Positions 36,921 to 48,810 of a stretch of DNA of 64,000 nucleotides are shown one piece after another (the stretch's first letter is position 1; each line of letters begins with the position of its first letter). The notes under the pieces were generated by a model. The model ran no database searches. It saw only the letters and a program-made list of their open reading frames with translations, and was not told the origin of the DNA. The DNA is from Eonycteris spelaea (taxonomy: Eukaryota > Chordata > Mammalia > Chiroptera > Pteropodidae): positions 434,001-498,000 of the forward strand of contig PUFA01000081.1 of assembly GCA_003508835.1 (NCBI GenBank). Reading direction: 5' to 3'. The translations under genes were made by a program, and so were the position numbers.

Positions 36921-39089
36921 CAGGAAAGCTGTTAAGAGCCTATTGCCCTAGAGAAATAAGGTGGTGCCTGGAAGGAAAAGGAAGTAGAAAATGAAATCTG
37001 ATTAGATTTATCTCAGCAGTCATGACATAATATAGTAAAATGAATATAACATGGTTAGCCAAAGGCGAGAGTGTCAAGTCAGCCATTTGGTAGACACTGA
37101 CAAGGAAATAAAAATGAGCTTCAGTGAGTTGCTAAATGAGTCCACGAGTTCCCAAGTGCAGTGTGCTGTGGAAAGCTATCCTTCTCCAACTCCACATTAG
37201 TTTTCCTGGGAATTCATTTATGACTGCCCATAACATTTACTGTTTAAGGCTTTGTGATAGACATGTTATGTATCTGATGGCTACAGGGATGTGAACCACC
37301 ATGCATGAAATCACCTGGCAAATGTGTCTGAAGTTATTTGAACACATAGCATCCTTGTTTCAATGCATGTTATGATTTTTGTTTTCCATCAATTCTAGGG
37401 AATTTTATTCACGGCTTTCTATCCTTCCAGACCATTTTTGGAAACCAATATTAGGAAACCAATATAATTGGGTAGTGATGAGGATAGGTAGTGTACATTT
37501 TTAAAAAACATTTGTAAGAGATTCATTTTAATTTTACAATTAAGCAAACAGGGTTGGTAAAACATTTTTATAGAAGGGGAAACTAGCAACCAGCCTGTAA
37601 GAAATCCATCACAGTTTAGGGGATATGTTACAAGCAAGATAAATAAAAGTAGTCTAGAGTATCAGGCCAAACTCTCATTTTTCATCTCCATTTCACACTC
37701 TTTTCTTCCCGCCCAGACTAATCAAAAGAAGCCTCTTCCGCTCACAATTGTTCTGTGTACATTTCACCCAGATCTGGTATTCACATGAACAACATGGTTT
37801 ATTTATATTTCAGCACCAAATTGGAAAGATGACATCATTCATTTACAGTCTTTATCCCATGACATGCCTACTCTCCAACACCTCATTTCAGCAGACACAT
37901 TTAGGACTGCATATAGCATCTTGTTTAGCTTGCACATTCTTTTATGGGATACAGTTCAAAGGTAGGAAACTTTAGGCTTGTCACTGGTAAGAAAATATCT
38001 CATAAAATCACAGGAGCTTCCCCAAAGGATAAGGACATTATAATGTTTACAATAGCACTTATTTGTTCATTTAGGCTCCATCGTTCATTCTTGGGCGAGT
38101 CCCTTTTTTCTTGAGCATAACAGGTCTTACAGCTCCCTTTAGGCACCCAGAATTCTATTAGAAGACACAATTCCAGGTTTATTAGTTCACAAGTTCAAAA
38201 GTACAGGCTCCCGGCAATACTGGAACTTTATGGGAATGCTGAATTTTAGAATCTTCTGTACAATGGAAGGCCAAATAAGGGGAATCTCAGTACTTGGTCC
38301 ACAACAGCTCCACTGACCTGTTTCTCACAGGACATAACTTGTCCATTGGGTCTTCAGATACTTTAAGTAAACGAGTGAAGAATGGAAATGCTATCAGCTG
38401 CCAAAGGCTGCCCGGGACTTTTTAATTTAATTGTTAGGTGGATCTTTCCCCCTAATTTTGTTTTCATCTATATAATGCTTTTTTTTTTTTTTTTTACATC
38501 TACTTGGGGACTTTCAAATATTATACACATTTTAAAAAATGGAGTGAGTGAATCATGAGACATCCTTTGGCAGGTGGAATTGGGATGTGAGGCGTTTCCA
38601 AAACTTAACAGAACCGAAACATTTATGGGAAAGTTCTTTCTACCTGTTCAGCTGTTTACCATCTTTGCTAGCAGCATGGCAAAGAGAAAAGCCTAGAGAT
38701 TAAAAAATAGAAGGCCCAGAAAATCTCCAGAAAAAAGCTCTGAGAGCTGAAATCTATGTCTTAATTTTCTCACTGCAAATAAAATAGTAATACTTCCTCC
38801 TAGGAAGTTTCAAGGATAAGTTAGACTTTACATTAAAAATACTACAAAAAATATACTACGTTGGGTCCAGAATTATTATCAGAGTATTATTTATATTACA
38901 TAATAAAATTCCAACTGATTAGTCCCTGCCAGCCTCTGACTTCCAGCTGTCTTAATGTGCTGATGGCTCATGGTCATCTTGAGCCACCTTGAGATTGTTA
39001 TGGCAATTTATGAGATGTCAACTTTCAGTGATCTTCCCTGTCTGAAAACAAATGTGCAGCTCACCTCTAGAATGGCAGCATCCCTCAAA

Positions 39090-39380
39090 ATCATGGCCCC
39101 TTCATTCTTTCAGTCACTCATTGCAGCAACATGCATAATGTATCCACATTTTCTAGGCTCTGTGCTAAATTCTGGGGAGAGGCAGGGGAAAGAAACAGAA
39201 CTGACAGATGAACAGATAAATTCATGGTTGTAGAGTGGTGGTAAGCAGGAGGTATGCATCACCTGGCCTCAAGGGTGAGGTCCAGAAAAGGTCAGACACT
39301 GAAATTAGAGTTGAGGGAAGGTGGCTGGGGGAGGTGTCACAGAAAAAGGAAGCAACATGTATCAAGAAGGAAAGGTGACT
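39090..39380 (-). repeat. L2 fragment, antisense
   Basis: 'tttcagtcactcattgcagcaacatgcataatgtatccac..taggctctgtgctaaattctgggg' and 'aaacagaactgacagatgaacag' are diverged reverse-complement L2. Confidence 0.6.
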
Positions 39381-39384
39381 TACA

Positions 39385-39625
39385 GTAAGCAACAACAATA
39401 TTAATAATAATAACAGCAGTAGACTTTTATTGTAAGACATTATATGCCAAGTCCATAACTGACACTTGGAGTTTATCATAGCTCTTGCCCACAGGGACCC
39501 CAGAGAGGGAAGCACTATTATTATTTTAGAGTCGAAGATATTGAGTCTTAGAAATAGGTAACTGTAAAAGACCCCATAACCACAAAAGAGGTAGAGCAGG
39601 ATTTGAATCTAGTCTTATCTCTAAA
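39385..39625 (-). repeat. MIR SINE, antisense
   Basis: 'aataataataacagcagtagac', 'gacattatatgccaagtcc', 'ggaagcactattattattttagagtcgaag', 'aaaagaggtagagcaggatttgaatctagtc' are in reverse-complement MIR order. Confidence 0.75.
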
Positions 39626-40482
39626 CCCACACTTGTAGTCTCTACATTTCCTGGCTCTTTGGGCTGGATATTTTTATCTGCCTTTTTCCATGGTCTTTAG
39701 ACATTTTTCTAGATCCTCTGATCTTGTCAGTTTAGTTCATCACTGATATGTTCTTGCCCTGCATAATAAAACAATACAATAAAACACTTCTATGGCCCTA
39801 AACACTTCTTTTAACGGTGACACCTCATTGCCTCATGTGACAAACTGCGGGGAGTGAATTAGAGTGGTCAGCTCTTCTCCATTGACTTTGCTCCTTTTGC
39901 TCAATTTCCCCAAAGAACTATATCCATTAAAACATCCATGGAGTGCTCCTTCACTAGAAGTCATTGTAACAACAAACCATCTCCATTAGTATTTTTGCAT
40001 TTGGCAGCTTTTGAGTGGATTTCTCTGCCTTGTCCTGTAAGACCATTGTTTGTCTGTAGTTCTGTGTCTCCACCCAGTCCTTTCCCATCTTTCATCCAGG
40101 GCTTACTTCTCATGCTTGCTCTAGAGTGTAGGATGTGATTGTTGGCAGTTTGTGATTGCAAGCTTACTCCAGATCTCTGTGATTGCTTGATAATGTAACA
40201 CAAAGCACCTTAGGATATATCCTTTCTTTCCCCCTTTTAAATCACATGGGGGAAGTCCACTTACATCTACAAATGTAGATCCAAGAACATAGTAGCTTCA
40301 AGGATGACAAAACCTTTTTCACCAAAGCATATGGCATGGTGCACTCCTTATTAAGTTTCAATTTGACTAAAAATGAAAACTTCTGGATTAGGAACAAAGG
40401 AGCCCTATAGGTGCTACAACTGTGCCCTGCCCCTCTTTGACTGCTCTAGCTCCTGAATCTCCCTGGTTTTTGTTCTGCACAG

Positions 40483-40614
40483 ACCCAGAACAGAATGAAG
40501 CTGATAGCGGACAACTACGATGAGGACCACCACCATTACCACCACCACCACCATCACCACCACCGATCTCCTGGGAGGTCGCAGCATTCCAATCACAGGC
40601 CCTCTCCCGACCAG
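40483..40614 (+). CDS. ERC2: ERC2 exon: histidine-rich C-terminal segment (internal exon)
   Basis: This exon identifies the gene as ERC2 (CAST/ELKS2): after TQNRMKLIADNYDED comes the tract HHHYHHHHHHHH (11 histidines broken by one tyrosine), then RSPGRSQHSNHRPSPDQ. ERC1 lacks the His run at this place. The acceptor is tggtttttgttctgcacag and the donor gaccag|gtcagt; the exon is 132 bases, 44 codons, phase 0 at both ends, so it joins LKQQ at 4276 directly to DDEEGIWA at 54403. The tract is coded by cac/cat triplets and may vary in length between individuals or species. The segment is predicted to be disordered, connecting the coiled coil to the PDZ ligand. The role of the histidines is not known to me. 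Confidence 0.97.
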
Positions 40615-42579
40615 GTCAGTTTCATTGCCGCTTACCTCCAGGACCCCTTTTACCCTTTGGATATTTTAAGATAAAATAAATAATCCTCAAGAAATAATAA
40701 ACAGCATAAAGTGATACGTCCTTTGAACTGAAACTAATAGCTTTGGTATTTATTTCCATCACTCAGGCAATCTAAATGTTTTCCTTTCTCCTTCCTCTAT
40801 AAGGTTTTGTCTGTTCTTGTTTATGTTATGCATTTTCTTTCCTCCCTTCCTTCTTTCACAGATATGTATGTAGTCTATTGCTGGCTCTGTATCTAATGGT
40901 AGGTTACTCTGGAATGTCTCTTTCAGAATTTTAAGAGAAAGCACTTGATTTCCATGAGCTTGGCAACCAGAGAAGCTTAGAGTTTGCACAGCACATTCCT
41001 AGAAAATTCCTTAGTTATGCAAATTAACAGTGGAGTGAAACAACATGAGGATAAATCAATTTTGCTTGCCGTCTAGCCAGTTAAGTCAAAGGGTCTGGTT
41101 TACTTATTGTGGACCCTATCTTATCCCTTGAATAATAAAACAAGTGAAGAGACGGATTGACAAAAACAAAAATCTCTCATGATTTTCAGTAATATTTGCA
41201 TTCACCCACCAAATGCGAAAACTATATACAGTGTTTAGTATTAAAACTCTTGAAAGCAAATATCACGGAAATTATATAATTAAATGCAAACCAGCAGGGT
41301 AATATAGTCAATATTAGGAGTATTTCCTCCTTTATTACACTATGATATTTTTATGATCCTAATGTAACTTATACAATAAATTTCAAGAGGGATGGAGGCA
41401 TAGGTAATGGAATAGAATCATCTGGACATGTGTGAATGAATGTCTTTGTTATACACTTCTGAATAAGTGAGGGGAGAACTTATTGGAATTACCTGTTTGA
41501 AGAGGGGTTTTATTATTTGTTGGAGGAAGGGGTGCTTATTATGCTTCTAAACCTTTTTTTTTTTCAGATGGCTCGGTTCCTTTTTCACCTCAAATCACTA
41601 GCATCCCAAAGGAGAAATTAAGATTCCAAGTCTTAAAGGTGTTTTACCAGGAGTACAACTTCTGGGGAAGCCATTAATATAGTACACAATTTAAGAAAGC
41701 CCCCTGGAGATGTGCAGTAAGGTAGCTCCAACCAGAGGTCCCTTGCCTCTACCCCACCTTGGCCTTATCCTTGTACTTGGAAACATTTGCCCTCAGAAAC
41801 TTCAATGCTGCAGAAAGTGTTCACACAGGACATCTCAATTTCTGAAGCCAAGTGCAGAAAGGCACCAGTTTATGGGATTAGCTCTCAAAAACGGTTCTCA
41901 ATTTGATATCAGCAAAGTGGAAGGAGATATTAATTTTATATCTTTATCTTGTATTCCTGTAGTTTTAGTTTGATTTGGTTTTATTTATTCAGTTCTCACC
42001 CCTTACAACTACCCCCTTTCCCCTGTACTCACTTGCCCCAATATACCTGGCTTCTTGCTAACCCAATGTCTTCATTCTCTTTCTTGGTCCTTACCTTTTC
42101 TCCTTGACCTTCTCTGAGAGGGTTGAGTGTGAGGTTTTATTGGTGCCAAGAGGCTATCAGAAGCACTATAGGGGCAGAAATAAGGGGTTGGAGTCAAATT
42201 GGGGGAGTGGGTCATAAAAGGACCTGCTGAGATAACAAACAGGCTTGTTTCATCACAGACACATATGCTAATATGTCCTGCTAGAAACAGGGCACCAGGT
42301 CAAATGTATCTGCCCTGTGAATGATATTTCTTACAAAAGCTTGTCTCCTGCTACTTTTCCAGAGATCTTCAATTACAAACTAGAGTACTTGCCTCTATGG
42401 TTGACACTCTTATGTTTGTCCATTGACACTAGAGGTTGTCACAGGGCAGAAATCATAGCTCAGGGGTGGTGCCCTTTCCAGAAGAGTTAGCATTTCCTGA
42501 GGAGTGTCTGGCTAAGATATGTCATCAAGACCTCTGATACACCTTTCTCATTGCTACTGTTAGGAAGATGGTGATGGCT

Positions 42580-42860
42580 TTCACATCCTTCATTTCAGTG
42601 ACCGCTCTAAGTAACCCATGGACATAGAGGCAGACAGCCCCATTCTCTTTTACAGATGAGAAATCCAGGCCCTAAGAGGAGTGGGGTGAACTTGACTAGA
42701 GTCCTGCTGCTGGTTATGTGCTCATTCAAGTAATACTTGGAGCACGTATTCCATGCCAGCCACTATGCTGGACTTGGGGGAAGAGCATGATGGATAAGAC
42801 AGAACTCCTGTCTTCAGGGCATTTGCTTCAGGACAAAAATTCAGGTCATCTGATGTCCCA
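42580..42860 (-). repeat. MIR then L2 fragments, both antisense
   Basis: Bases 42580-42715 read like antisense MIR ('ccccattctcttttacagatgagaaatccaggccctaagagg'). Bases 42718-42860 read like antisense L2 ('tcaagtaatacttggagcacgtattccatgccagccactatgctgg', 'gacagaactcctgtcttcagggc'). Two separate old insertions abut. Confidence 0.7.
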
Positions 42861-45539
42861 TTCAATTCTTTTCTGGATCATATCAATCAAAATGTCACAG
42901 ATAAAAGGTAGTTATAACTTAATTAGGGGCTCATGACTTAGAAACTTACTCTGCAATAGGTTCACTATGAAAGTGAAATACCCCTGGCCAGGATAATTTT
43001 GTGGTATTAAATTGGAGTCACAAAGCTATAAGTCTCCCGTGCTGTCCTCTTTCAATTAGAGAAGAAGAGTTCAGCACGGAACCCTGGTATGAGTAGGCTG
43101 ACTCCAGTGATAGAGATGGCAAGGTCCCCTGGGCTGGTTGCCCTTTTTAACTAGGTGTCCCAGGTCTGGACAGTGATGTTCTCCCCTGTACTGGAGACTG
43201 AGATTCATAATCATCAATAACTCATATGTCAACATGTGAATTGTTATAAATCCAAGTCCCACAATGTAATGGTCTTGAAAGCTAGGAAATCTTTCCCAAT
43301 TTTTTATAAACTCTACACATAATTGCATAAGCATATATACTAATATGTATAGAGTGAAGTTATTTCTTGGGAGTAAATGACAGCTTTGTATCAGTATGTG
43401 ACAATATTAGAGTATAAATAATGGGTGGATTTGGATGAAATTTGAAATAAATGTCCATAATGTACCCATGTTAACTAAACTGACTTTAAGGGAGAGAGCA
43501 GTCTCTGTCAGCAGTTCCTGATTCTCTTCCCATGAATCTTCCAGCCCTGACTTTCCTGTGGCCCTGAGGGTTGACCAACAATGTCCTCTGGAAGAGGGGC
43601 TACGTTGATATGTCTCTTGAGATTTATTGAGAACAGAACATGAAATGAAAAAATACTTTAAAAATCAGTTACTTTGCTACTTTTCCAGAGAAATTCATTT
43701 TTCTCTTAGGAAATTCAAGTAAAGTATCACCAGGTTTGCAGAATTAGATTTTTTTTCTCCATTTCTTTCCAGTCCCTCCCTCCTTTACTATGATTTTGTT
43801 TTCTCTTTAGGAGACACTGAATTCAAGGGTTATAAGACTAGACTAACATTTCCCAAGTAACTTGTGAAACATTAGTCCCACGAAGAAAATCGTGAAACAA
43901 AGATTCAGTGGGCAAAGAATTTTGGGAAAATGCTGCATATTATGACTGAATCTTGGACAGTCTTGGTGCAATTAGCAGATCAAAGGATCTAAAAAGTCGT
44001 ATAAGAAAGAAAGCTTTCTCATTTTATTTAATCCAGCATTTCCCAGACTTATTTGATCATAGAATCTTTTTTTCTTTTCTTTTCTACTAACATCTGTGCT
44101 CTGAGAAATACTGTTCTCAGAGTATCAGGTGAAGAAAGAGACTACCCAGTTTAAAACATGGCTGATCTAATTTCCAGCAGTGATTTTAATCATGGGTGGA
44201 GTTTTGAAGCAATTTTCCCTGTGCTTTTTGCATAGCAAAAAATGAGAGTGCGCCTTTTAATTATTTATTGTGATACCTCTTTAAAGGGTGTGACATCAGA
44301 GAATGCGTTATCCCACCAAAAACTCAATAGATATGAACTAAGGGAGTCATTAAAGGATGAGGACCCAGGAGAGCCAGGATCATCATAAATACGCAGCCCC
44401 TCAGGATTGAACATGAGTATGATGAAGGGAAGGTAGGATTTAGAGAATACACGACAGAAATTAGGAGGACATGGAAGTCCAGCAGCCTAGAAAGGAGCAG
44501 CTCATAGTTGGAGGCCTCCGACCTCCAAGATGGCTGTAGCCATTGAATATGGCCAAACAGAACTTTCAGACAACTCCCAGTACTGCCTTTAGGAAATTTT
44601 TCAAAACAAAAAGTGAGCACAAGGGCAGACAACAAATATTTTCTGTGACACAAGCTGCTAGTGAGCTTTGAGAAACAAAGACCAAAGAATAAATGGAACA
44701 TGCCGGAAACATGTTAGTCATTTTATTTTAGTGACATTACCAAGACTGATTTTAGAAAAGCGAAGTAGAAGCTAACTTCTCGTATACGCCTTATATCCCT
44801 GTCATCATCAGTATCATCTATTATTTTCTTTAAGTAGCATCTTTCCTTAGCTTATCAGTGATGTCAAGCCTTTTTACATTCCTTTTTCTAGGCATTATAT
44901 GACTTATAGTTTCAGAAAAAAGTCATATTTTATTAATCTCCTTCCTGTGGCTCTCGAGTATGAACTAACCCCATGGATAAGAAAAGCACAGTATCAGAGT
45001 GAGCTTCACACTCCAACAGCTCAAAATGCCAGGCCCTATTCAGGCTATCCTTTGCTATCCAGGACTTGCATTTCTGTGCCTGGGTTACGGTCGGGCAGTG
45101 CACCTTTAAGGGACCGTATCTCACTTCTTTTTTTGTGGAAAATGCACTTCCATTTGTTGAAGTATCTGCCAGTCTTATTCTAATTTGTAGAGGCAGACCT
45201 AAATGGCAAAGAATCTAAACATTGTTTGGCTGAAAACCCCAAAAAATGTGGTTACTTTCCAAACCCAGAACCCGCCTCTCCTGTCTCTTCCTCTTTTGAA
45301 TGAAAATTCTCCCTCAGGAGCTGGGAAGCTCAAGAAATTTTCACTACCTTGAAGATTATTATACCCCATTTAAAAGTTAAATTTCACATTTTACTTAAAG
45401 AAATACTACTTCTAAAGAGCTAGAGGCCAGGAGCATAGAGGCATAACACTAAATTGAACATGGAAAAATTTGGTTAAATTTTGTATGTTATTCATGCTCT
45501 TTGTTTCATATTGCAAAGCACATTCCTACCTGTCTGGCC

Positions 45540-45745
45540 TACACAGGTGCTCAATAAATGTCTGTTGAATGAGTTGTTCCCATAGCACCTTTGAGAACTA
45601 GGAAGGGTAGCTAGAAGTATCTCCATAGTAAAGAAAAAGATCTCCAGCTCAAGAAAATGGAGCTCAGAGAGGTTGTTAATTATCTGGCCACACCTCTGAA
45701 AATCAACAGGCCCAAGATGAGGACCTGAGTCTCTGAGTGCTGTAC
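45540..45745. repeat. L2 3' tail (sense) next to MIR (antisense)
   Basis: Bases 45540-45575 ('cacaggtgctcaataaatgtctgttgaatgag') are the sense L2/MIR 3' end. Bases 45640-45745 ('gaaaatggagctcagagaggttgttaattatctggccacacc') are antisense MIR. Confidence 0.7.
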
Positions 45746-47054
45746 ATTGGTGGTACACCTCTCTGGATGTCAGTATGGATGTATTTCTGCAACCACATAT
45801 ATTAAGTATGGTTACATGGCTATAATATCAAATTCTCCTGTTATGCAAATGTGCTTTTCCCTTTCCCATGAAATTTAGTAAACTTTATCCTATTTTGATC
45901 TTTTTCAAAATTAAAATGTTATCTCATCAGTTCTCTCTCCATTTGCCTCAGCTTTCATTGTTTTTATTTCCATTCTCCTGTTCTGTGACTTTTATTCCAC
46001 TTCTCTGTTTTTCTCCTCCTCCCAGGGGCTCGCATTTTATATTTGGTCAAAGAGTTGGCAGAGTCCCACTGTCCACCAAGAAAATGAGGCAGTCATAGCC
46101 GCTCATCCCCAAGCCCTGTTACTTCTCAGAAAGCCAACTCAAGGCCCTTGGACTCTCTTCTTACCCTCGGCCCTTCTCTGTGAAATGCTGGACAGGGGGT
46201 CGTGATTGATGCCCTGCTTTCCTTGCACTTTCACCAACAGATTAGCCAAAGTGCAGCCTTTTGAATTCTAACAAACAGATGAGGGGTTTAACTTGCTCTG
46301 TTGCCCCCAGAAGATGGATTCTGTATATAGAGTTGTTATTCCTAGCTTTTGCTTAGGGAGGAAAAAAGAATTTATTTTATGTTTTGAGGTTAAATGAATG
46401 TGGGATAAATGTATACATAGTGTCCTGAGTGTATATATGTATGTATCGCTATATGTCAGATGAACTGAGGACTTTTCCACATATGGAAGAATTTCTCAAG
46501 ATCATGTTTAACTAGAAATTTCTCTCCCTAACTTCCCCAGAGTGCATGTTTGAATATACATTACATATACATATGTATGCGTGTGTGTAAATACATTTTC
46601 ATGTTTCCTATATAAAAGAAAACTTACTATGTGTCAGGGCTTATTACAAAAGTATAGTTACAGGACAAGTGAAAAAACAAATTTTTAGTTCTACATGACA
46701 GTAACCTAATGAGAAAATTACATGTGTTAGGCTTTTAATATCAGATTGCCATCCAACCTACTATGGCTGAAGTTTGCCAGAGTGAGACACAGACAGAGTT
46801 TTTGCATTGCAAATCTAATTTCATGGCCCGCTTCTTGAAAGAAGCCTTGAGTTTTGGCTTTATGTAAGGATGAGGCCATCAAATTAAAAAACCTATGAAA
46901 AAGCCTCTTGTTGGGCTAATGTTTATTGGATGGGAGAAGGGTTCAGAGATTTCAACTGTTCCCAGCCTTGGGCCAGTCATGCCAGAATCAGGGCCAAAGA
47001 AATTTTGGAACGCATTTTGAAATAAATCTTGTGAGCCACTTTGCTCTTTTTTTT

Positions 47055-47240
47055 CCTTTTTAATTAATTTCCATTTTAATTAATTAATTTTTAAATATTG
47101 AGGTAAAATTGACATTTAACATTGTATTGTATTGATTTTAGATGTGCAACATAATGATTCAATACATGTATATATTGTGAAATGATTAGCAGAATAAGTT
47201 TAGTTAACATCCATCACCACACACTGTTATGAGTTGTTTT
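47055..47240 (-). repeat. L1 3' end, antisense
   Basis: 'aaatattgaggtaaaattgacatttaacattgtattg..gattttagatgtgcaacataatgattcaatacatg' and 'ttagttaacatccatcaccacacac' are the reverse-complement L1MA/L1MB 3' end. Only the extreme 3' part is present. Confidence 0.8.
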
Positions 47241-48639
47241 GCTTTTTTTTCTTGCCATTACTTCCTTTTATCATAAGTAGATTGGAAGATATAGTGCTTA
47301 AAACTCAACAATTTTTTTAAGTACTTGAAATAGAAAGATAACTGAGACATCACTCTTTTCTTTATACTTCAAAAAATACTAGAAATCCCCCAAAGATACT
47401 AAAACATAAGCCAGAAGGTGTATGTGATTTTTCACCATTGGGAAAGAAAGGTTGCAGTTTATTTGTTTGCTTGTGTTTAAGAGCAAAAACTCTGGAATGA
47501 CCCTACCCAGCTCTCTGTGAGGCCACAGGTAAAGAAGGAAATGAGAACAGATGTCTAACTGTTGTTAAGGGAGGTATTTAACTGCTCCTTTCTCTACGAG
47601 CAGTTACATGCTCACCCAACCATTACAAGCCACAGAAGAGGATGGGGGTAGGGGTGACACACAGCCTTTGGGAAGCTGGCTTTGCAGATGAGCAGGTTAT
47701 TGCTATTGCCAAAGTTCTTTAATCTGGGTATGATGTCAATTCCTTACATGTAAGAACATGAGGGCATGATTTGATAAACACTGCCAGGTAGGGTCTTCAC
47801 ATACAGGAAAAAGGCAGAGCCGGTTAATGCATCAGGATCCTCCTGTTAGAAAAGGATTTTTCCTTACAGGAGATTCAGCCTATTGAAAATTCCAGTCTTA
47901 CTCTATTTTGGAGAACATTATCCCCCACCCCCACCCCTACCTTTACCGATTACTCTTTGTTTTAAACCTTGTTTGCAGTACTAGAGTTTCATTAAGAGAT
48001 TTGTTGCAGTATCTTTTGAGTCAACGGGTTTTCAGACTAGCCTGCCCTCCCCAGCTTGTAGAGGTAACTTTTCTTGGCAACGTCCGAGGGGTGATTCCTT
48101 TTCAACTTGCTACTTTAATCCAGTCACATTTGTCTATGAGGCAGCACATTTGGCTCCCCCATTGAAAGGAGGTGGCCAACCTTGAAACGTCTCGAAGCAG
48201 GGAAGTCCATTTTCTATTGCTAAACTCCATATTGCCTCTCTTTTTTTCTTAAACTGATGTAACAAGGATCACATTAGACTTGCACACTCCAGGCACTTGC
48301 CACGCTCTGAGATAACAGAACAGCAGAGGAAAGAGGATTGGAAAGATCCTTTAAATGTACACAGCACACAATGAGTTCTAAAAGCTACTTTACTTGCAGA
48401 CCAGTAGCATTCTGAAATTGTTTCAACATCTAAATAGTAGTGATCTGAATAAACTCTAGATTCCAACAGCCCAGAGATGCTCAAATGTTTAAAGATGGTT
48501 TTATACACTATCAGGTCCTTTTCACACACACCCTTTTGTCTTTGCCTTAGTGCAAAATCAATAGTTTGATGTAAAATAGGTAACAATCTATCAAATGCTA
48601 CCAACAGGTGTGATGTTTGTATACACTCGTACCATCTTC

Positions 48640-48810
48640 AAAATGGTTTAATTTACATTCTCTAATTTAATTCACAAGGCAACCTTATGAAATGTCAGAG
48701 TCAGGATATGATCCTATTTTCTTTTTGAGGCAACTGACAGCATGAAGGGTCAAGAGGCTAGAGGATTTGGTTAACCACTAGCCAAGAAATGGCAGAACCA
48801 GATCTATGTT
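48640..48810 (-). repeat. MIR SINE, antisense
   Basis: 'aattcacaaggcaaccttatgaaatg', 'cctattttctttttgaggcaactgacag', 'ccactagccaagaaatggcagaaccagat' follow reverse-complement MIR. Confidence 0.65.

Larger units (their letters stand above)
4277..40482 (+). other. ERC2: ERC2 large intron (about 36 kb)
   Basis: This intron lies between the coiled-coil exon and the His-rich exon, from donor gtgggg to acceptor tttttgttctgcacag. It holds the candidate alternative exons at 5754-5882 and 19921-20130 (separate entries), dense MIR/L2 remnants at 6.6-10.2 kb, an L1M fragment near 14.8-15.3 kb, a large internally deleted L1 at 21.4-24.7 kb, another L1M fragment at 26.1-26.6 kb, a Tigger-like element at 27.1 kb and a probable olfactory-receptor pseudogene near 28 kb. 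I see nothing I can name in 10.3-13.6, 17.0-19.9, 24.8-26.0, 30.1-32.8 (apart from a pyrimidine-rich tract), 33.2-35.0 and 37.0-39.0 kb. Most open frames there are short and lack protein-like motifs. Confidence 0.9.

Noticed and set aside
41568..41640. T-rich acceptor (ttttttttttttcag) followed by MARFLFHLKSLASQRRN and a stop in the ERC2 frame
   Set aside because: Only 17 codons are open, no poly(A) signal follows nearby, and polypyrimidine-AG sites are frequent by chance in introns.
44324..44701. 125-codon minus-strand frame with hydrophobic stretches
   Set aside because: No receptor or transporter motif could be found and no neighbouring exons or signals support it.
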